A model generated the notes under the pieces. It had not been told where the DNA came from, did no database searches, and saw only the letters and a program-made list of their open reading frames with translations. Below are positions 63,104 to 64,000 of a stretch of DNA of 64,000 bases, one piece after another (the stretch's first letter is position 1; every line of letters starts with the position of its first letter). Source of the stretch: CAWGET01 sp963821715. GTDB lineage: Bacteria; Bacteroidota; Ignavibacteria; Ignavibacteriales; Melioribacteraceae. Position numbers and translations under genes: made by a program. The DNA is taken from the NCBI GenBank assembly GCA_963821715.1, contig CAWGET010000006.1, positions 372,001 to 436,000 on the forward strand. Direction: 5' to 3'.

Positions 63104-63975
63104 TACTTCCAGATGTTATGCATCCAAAACCATTGCGCCGGATTCAGTCTGATCTTCCGTTCCAAAATGTTCATATACCGTTGATTAATTTCGCGTATCT
63201 TTTCTTCGGGACTGCCGTCCATATCAGCGACATTTATTTCTTCAAATGTCGTTTCAAAAGTAAAATCCGGCTTGCGGGTAATAATCGCGGTAATAATAGG
63301 AGAACCCGTTTTTAGATGGATGGACGCCGTACCGGTAAATACTGCCGTCGGCTGATTGAATAACATTACCCTCATACCTTCTTTGGGCCCGCGCTGGTCG
63401 CCTACTATGCCGACAATCCTTTTTTCCAGAAGCGCTTTATAAATCTCTCTTACGGAAGTACCGACTTTGACCGCTCTATTACCGAAAGATTCTCTTATTC
63501 TATCAAGCCATTTATCTACAAGGCTGTTTCTCTGCGACTTTGTTAAAACGCTCACACTGTGGCCGGTTTTAGAGCCGACAGAAACCGCTCCAAATTCCCA
63601 ATTGCCGAAATGAGCGGTTAAGAAGATAATACCTTTATCTTCCGAAATTTTATCTTCCAATAGATCGGAATTTTCAATTTTTAATAACGAATTTACTTTT
63701 GATTTTGTAAGCGAAGGAATTTTTATTATTTCCAGCAGAGTTAAAATGAAGTGAAAATAATTTTCTTTAGCTGTTTTTTTATAGAATATTTCATCTTCGT
63801 GAGGAAAAGCTCTTTCGAGATTTTTAAAAATTACATCCCGCCTTATTTTAATTAAGTGGTAGAAAAGAGGTGTTAAAAATTTGGCGACTTTTGGTAGAGT
63901 TTGGAATTTGAAAAGCTTGACCAGTTTTGCGAAAGACATGAGAAGAGTGAATTCTATTTTGTTTTTATCCGGCAT
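63100..63975 (-). CDS. Lipid A acyltransferase-like protein (LpxL/HtrB family)
   Basis: This 291-residue membrane-associated enzyme has the acyltransferase motif HFGNWEFG (HxxxxE), KVGTSVREIYKAL, VGIVGDQRGPKEGMRV and NPAQWFWMHNIWKY at the C-terminus. It should transfer an acyl chain to a lipid A precursor. The early hydrophobic anchor of LpxL is weak, and the ATG at 63975 gives an N-terminal MPDKNKIEFT. It is the first gene of a two-gene unit with the GT9 enzyme. Confidence 0.9.
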   Translation of the reverse strand: MPDKNKIEFTLLMSFAKLVKLFKFQTLPKVAKFLTPLFYHLIKIRRDVIFKNLERAFPHEDEIFYKKTAKENYFHFILTLLEIIKIPSLTKSKVNSLLKIENSDLLEDKISEDKGIIFLTAHFGNWEFGAVSVGSKTGHSVSVLTKSQRNSLVDKWLDRIRESFGNRAVKVGTSVREIYKALLEKRIVGIVGDQRGPKEGMRVMLFNQPTAVFTGTASIHLKTGSPIITAIITRKPDFTFETTFEEINVADMDGSPEEKIREINQRYMNILERKIRLNPAQWFWMHNIWKY

Positions 63976-64000
63976 AAATTAAACTATTAGTAACAATGAT

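Overview
The window looks like an AT-rich chromosome segment from the Ignavibacteria (Ignavibacteriota/Chlorobi branch of the FCB group; Melioribacter or Ignavibacterium-like). The basis is indirect: many secreted proteins end in a type IX secretion (T9SS) sorting domain with the YQNxPNPFNP linker and a KKMxLxK-like tail, a PorV/PorQ-type protein is present, and the ATP synthase operon carries BEFHAG but no beta or epsilon gene. No rRNA was seen, so the genus is inference. Apart from a 5'-truncated gene at 1-231 and one outer-membrane protein gene at 41902-42528, all genes lie on the minus strand and are read from high to low coordinates.

622-27775 is a large beta-glucan utilisation locus. 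In transcription order it holds a GH5-CBM6 glucanase (27775), an SGNH/TPR membrane protein (25504), an SSS sugar symporter (23418), a surface glycan-binding protein (21800), a TonB-dependent receptor (19231), a large surface protein (16535), a PorV/PorQ protein (13409), a naturally circularly permuted GH16 lichenase (12254), a GH3 beta-glucosidase (10402), a second SSS symporter (7939), a GH16 laminarinase lipoprotein (6297, frameshifted), a second GH3 with Ig-like and CBM6 domains (5444, frameshifted at its secretion signal) and a GH5 cellulase (2544). There is no SusD: T9SS-exported CBM proteins appear to take that place. The model is extracellular cleavage by T9SS-exported GH5/GH16/GH3, TonB-driven uptake of oligosaccharides, periplasmic trimming by GH16/GH3 and sodium-coupled import of glucose.

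28053-32329 is a regulatory operon: an orphan ABC-type sugar-binding protein (no permeases), a membrane histidine kinase and an NtrC-type response regulator with a GAFTGA loop. A GG-N10-GC promoter and two palindromic 15-mers lie upstream of the neighbouring GH5-CBM6 gene, and two matching 15-mers plus a weaker -24 element lie upstream of the SSS-led operon. Together they suggest a three-component, sigma-54-dependent glucan-sensing circuit.

32479-41753 is a seven-gene envelope operon (DUF92, long TPR protein, plug-less beta-barrel, HU-like/SPOR membrane protein, ExbB, ExbD, TonB), next to the TonB-dependent glucan locus it could energise.

42529-44595 holds pgeF, a small secreted protein and non-coding DNA dense in short palindromes with two-base centres. 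44596-51284 holds a PLP-dependent sulfur amino-acid enzyme, fmt, def, a membrane protein, an M1 metallopeptidase and a MqnA-like protein. 51318-61808 is a long housekeeping run: M23 peptidase, bactofilin, two AtpI/AtpZ-like proteins, atpBEFHAG, ffh, rpsP (with a long Lys/Glu/Ala tail), khpA, rimM, trmD and rplS, closed by a terminator. 62081-63975 encodes a GT9 heptosyltransferase and a lipid A-type acyltransferase.
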